Positions 43,854 to 43,951 of a stretch of 43,951 bases of DNA are shown here, one piece after another (within the stretch, counting starts at the first letter, position 1; every line of letters begins with the position of its first letter). The notes under the pieces are model-generated. The model did not search any database and was not told the origin of the DNA. It saw only the letters and a list, made by a program, of their open reading frames with translations. Both the position numbers and the translations under genes were made by a program. This DNA comes from DATCVR01 sp036566745 (lineage in GTDB: Bacteria > Actinomycetota > Actinomycetes > Jiangellales > Jiangellaceae). The stretch is from NCBI GenBank assembly GCA_036566745.1, contig DATCVR010000377.1, positions 1 through 43,951 of the forward strand. The letters run 5' to 3'.

Positions 43854-43951
43854 AGGGTCGACCCCCTCGCACAAAACCGGGGCGGCCAGTTAGCCGGACG
43901 CCCTCGTTACCTTCGGATGACATCTGCTCGTAGGGATAACGGTACAGGGTC

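Noticed and set aside
43930..43951. TAGGGATAAC near the end of the window, resembling part of the I-SceI homing site
   Set aside because: Only about ten bases match and the rest diverges. No intron or homing endonuclease is present, so chance is the better explanation.

Overview
The window is high-G+C bacterial chromosome, about 70% G+C in most places. The gene set points to an actinobacterium, probably of the Acidimicrobiia or a related deep lineage. It has a mycothiol-dependent maleylpyruvate-isomerase-type enzyme, an F420-type LLM oxidoreductase, a DUF2342 zinc protease beside tilS-hpt-ftsH-folE, three-part PurS/PurQ/PurL, and a DUF3073 gene near purF and purM. This placement is inference; the window carries no rRNA or other marker gene to confirm it. 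No tRNA, rRNA, CRISPR array or transposase was seen. No gene-free stretch exceeds 300 bases; the longest is about 260 bases, between the lysR-type gene and purF.

Layout. 1-6.6 kb holds a housekeeping run on the + strand: the end of a PBP4-type carboxypeptidase, a DUF2342 protease, tilS, hpt, ftsH and folE. 6.6-13.3 kb holds a small membrane protein, an LLM oxidoreductase (-), purB, a secreted protein (-) and the purS-purQ-purL operon. 13.3-16.7 kb holds an MDMPI-type enzyme, an ECF sigma/anti-sigma pair (-), and a divergent lipoprotein plus b-type cytochrome. 16.8-22 kb is accessory: an NepI-like efflux pump, an AraC regulator, PhzF, a DinB/DUF664 protein and a serine hydrolase. 22.1-30.6 kb holds a 55-residue ORF that is little more than an LPXTG sorting signal, a 1,536-residue secreted nuclease/5'-nucleotidase/RTX fusion, a GT4 glycosyltransferase, an M20 peptidase and a DUF1697 protein. 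30.6-34 kb holds an amidohydrolase (-), an exported NTF2-like protein and a LysR regulator (-). 34-43.9 kb carries purF, purM and DUF3073, core genes that usually lie close together in actinobacteria, here separated by accessory blocks.

How the genes work together. purB, purSQL, purF and purM cover much of de novo purine synthesis, and hpt adds salvage. They sit in separate transcription units, and purF and purM appear to be leaderless. The secreted nuclease/nucleotidase would break down external nucleic acid to nucleoside and phosphate.

The most unusual segment is 36.75-39.42 kb. It is a low-G+C, three-gene minus-strand cassette between purF and purM: an intact HD-domain nucleotidase-like protein, a paralogue whose HD motif reads H-N with the catalytic Glu changed to Gln, and, with an ATGA overlap, a 405-residue protein with a Mom-like GNAT domain behind a novel N-terminal region. 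I propose it as an uncharacterised nucleotide/DNA-modification or defence module. Other points of note are a hairpin that would bring a distant Shine-Dalgarno sequence next to the ftsH start, a duplicated purL start forming a minigene between purQ and purL, and a recurring leaderless-promoter layout.
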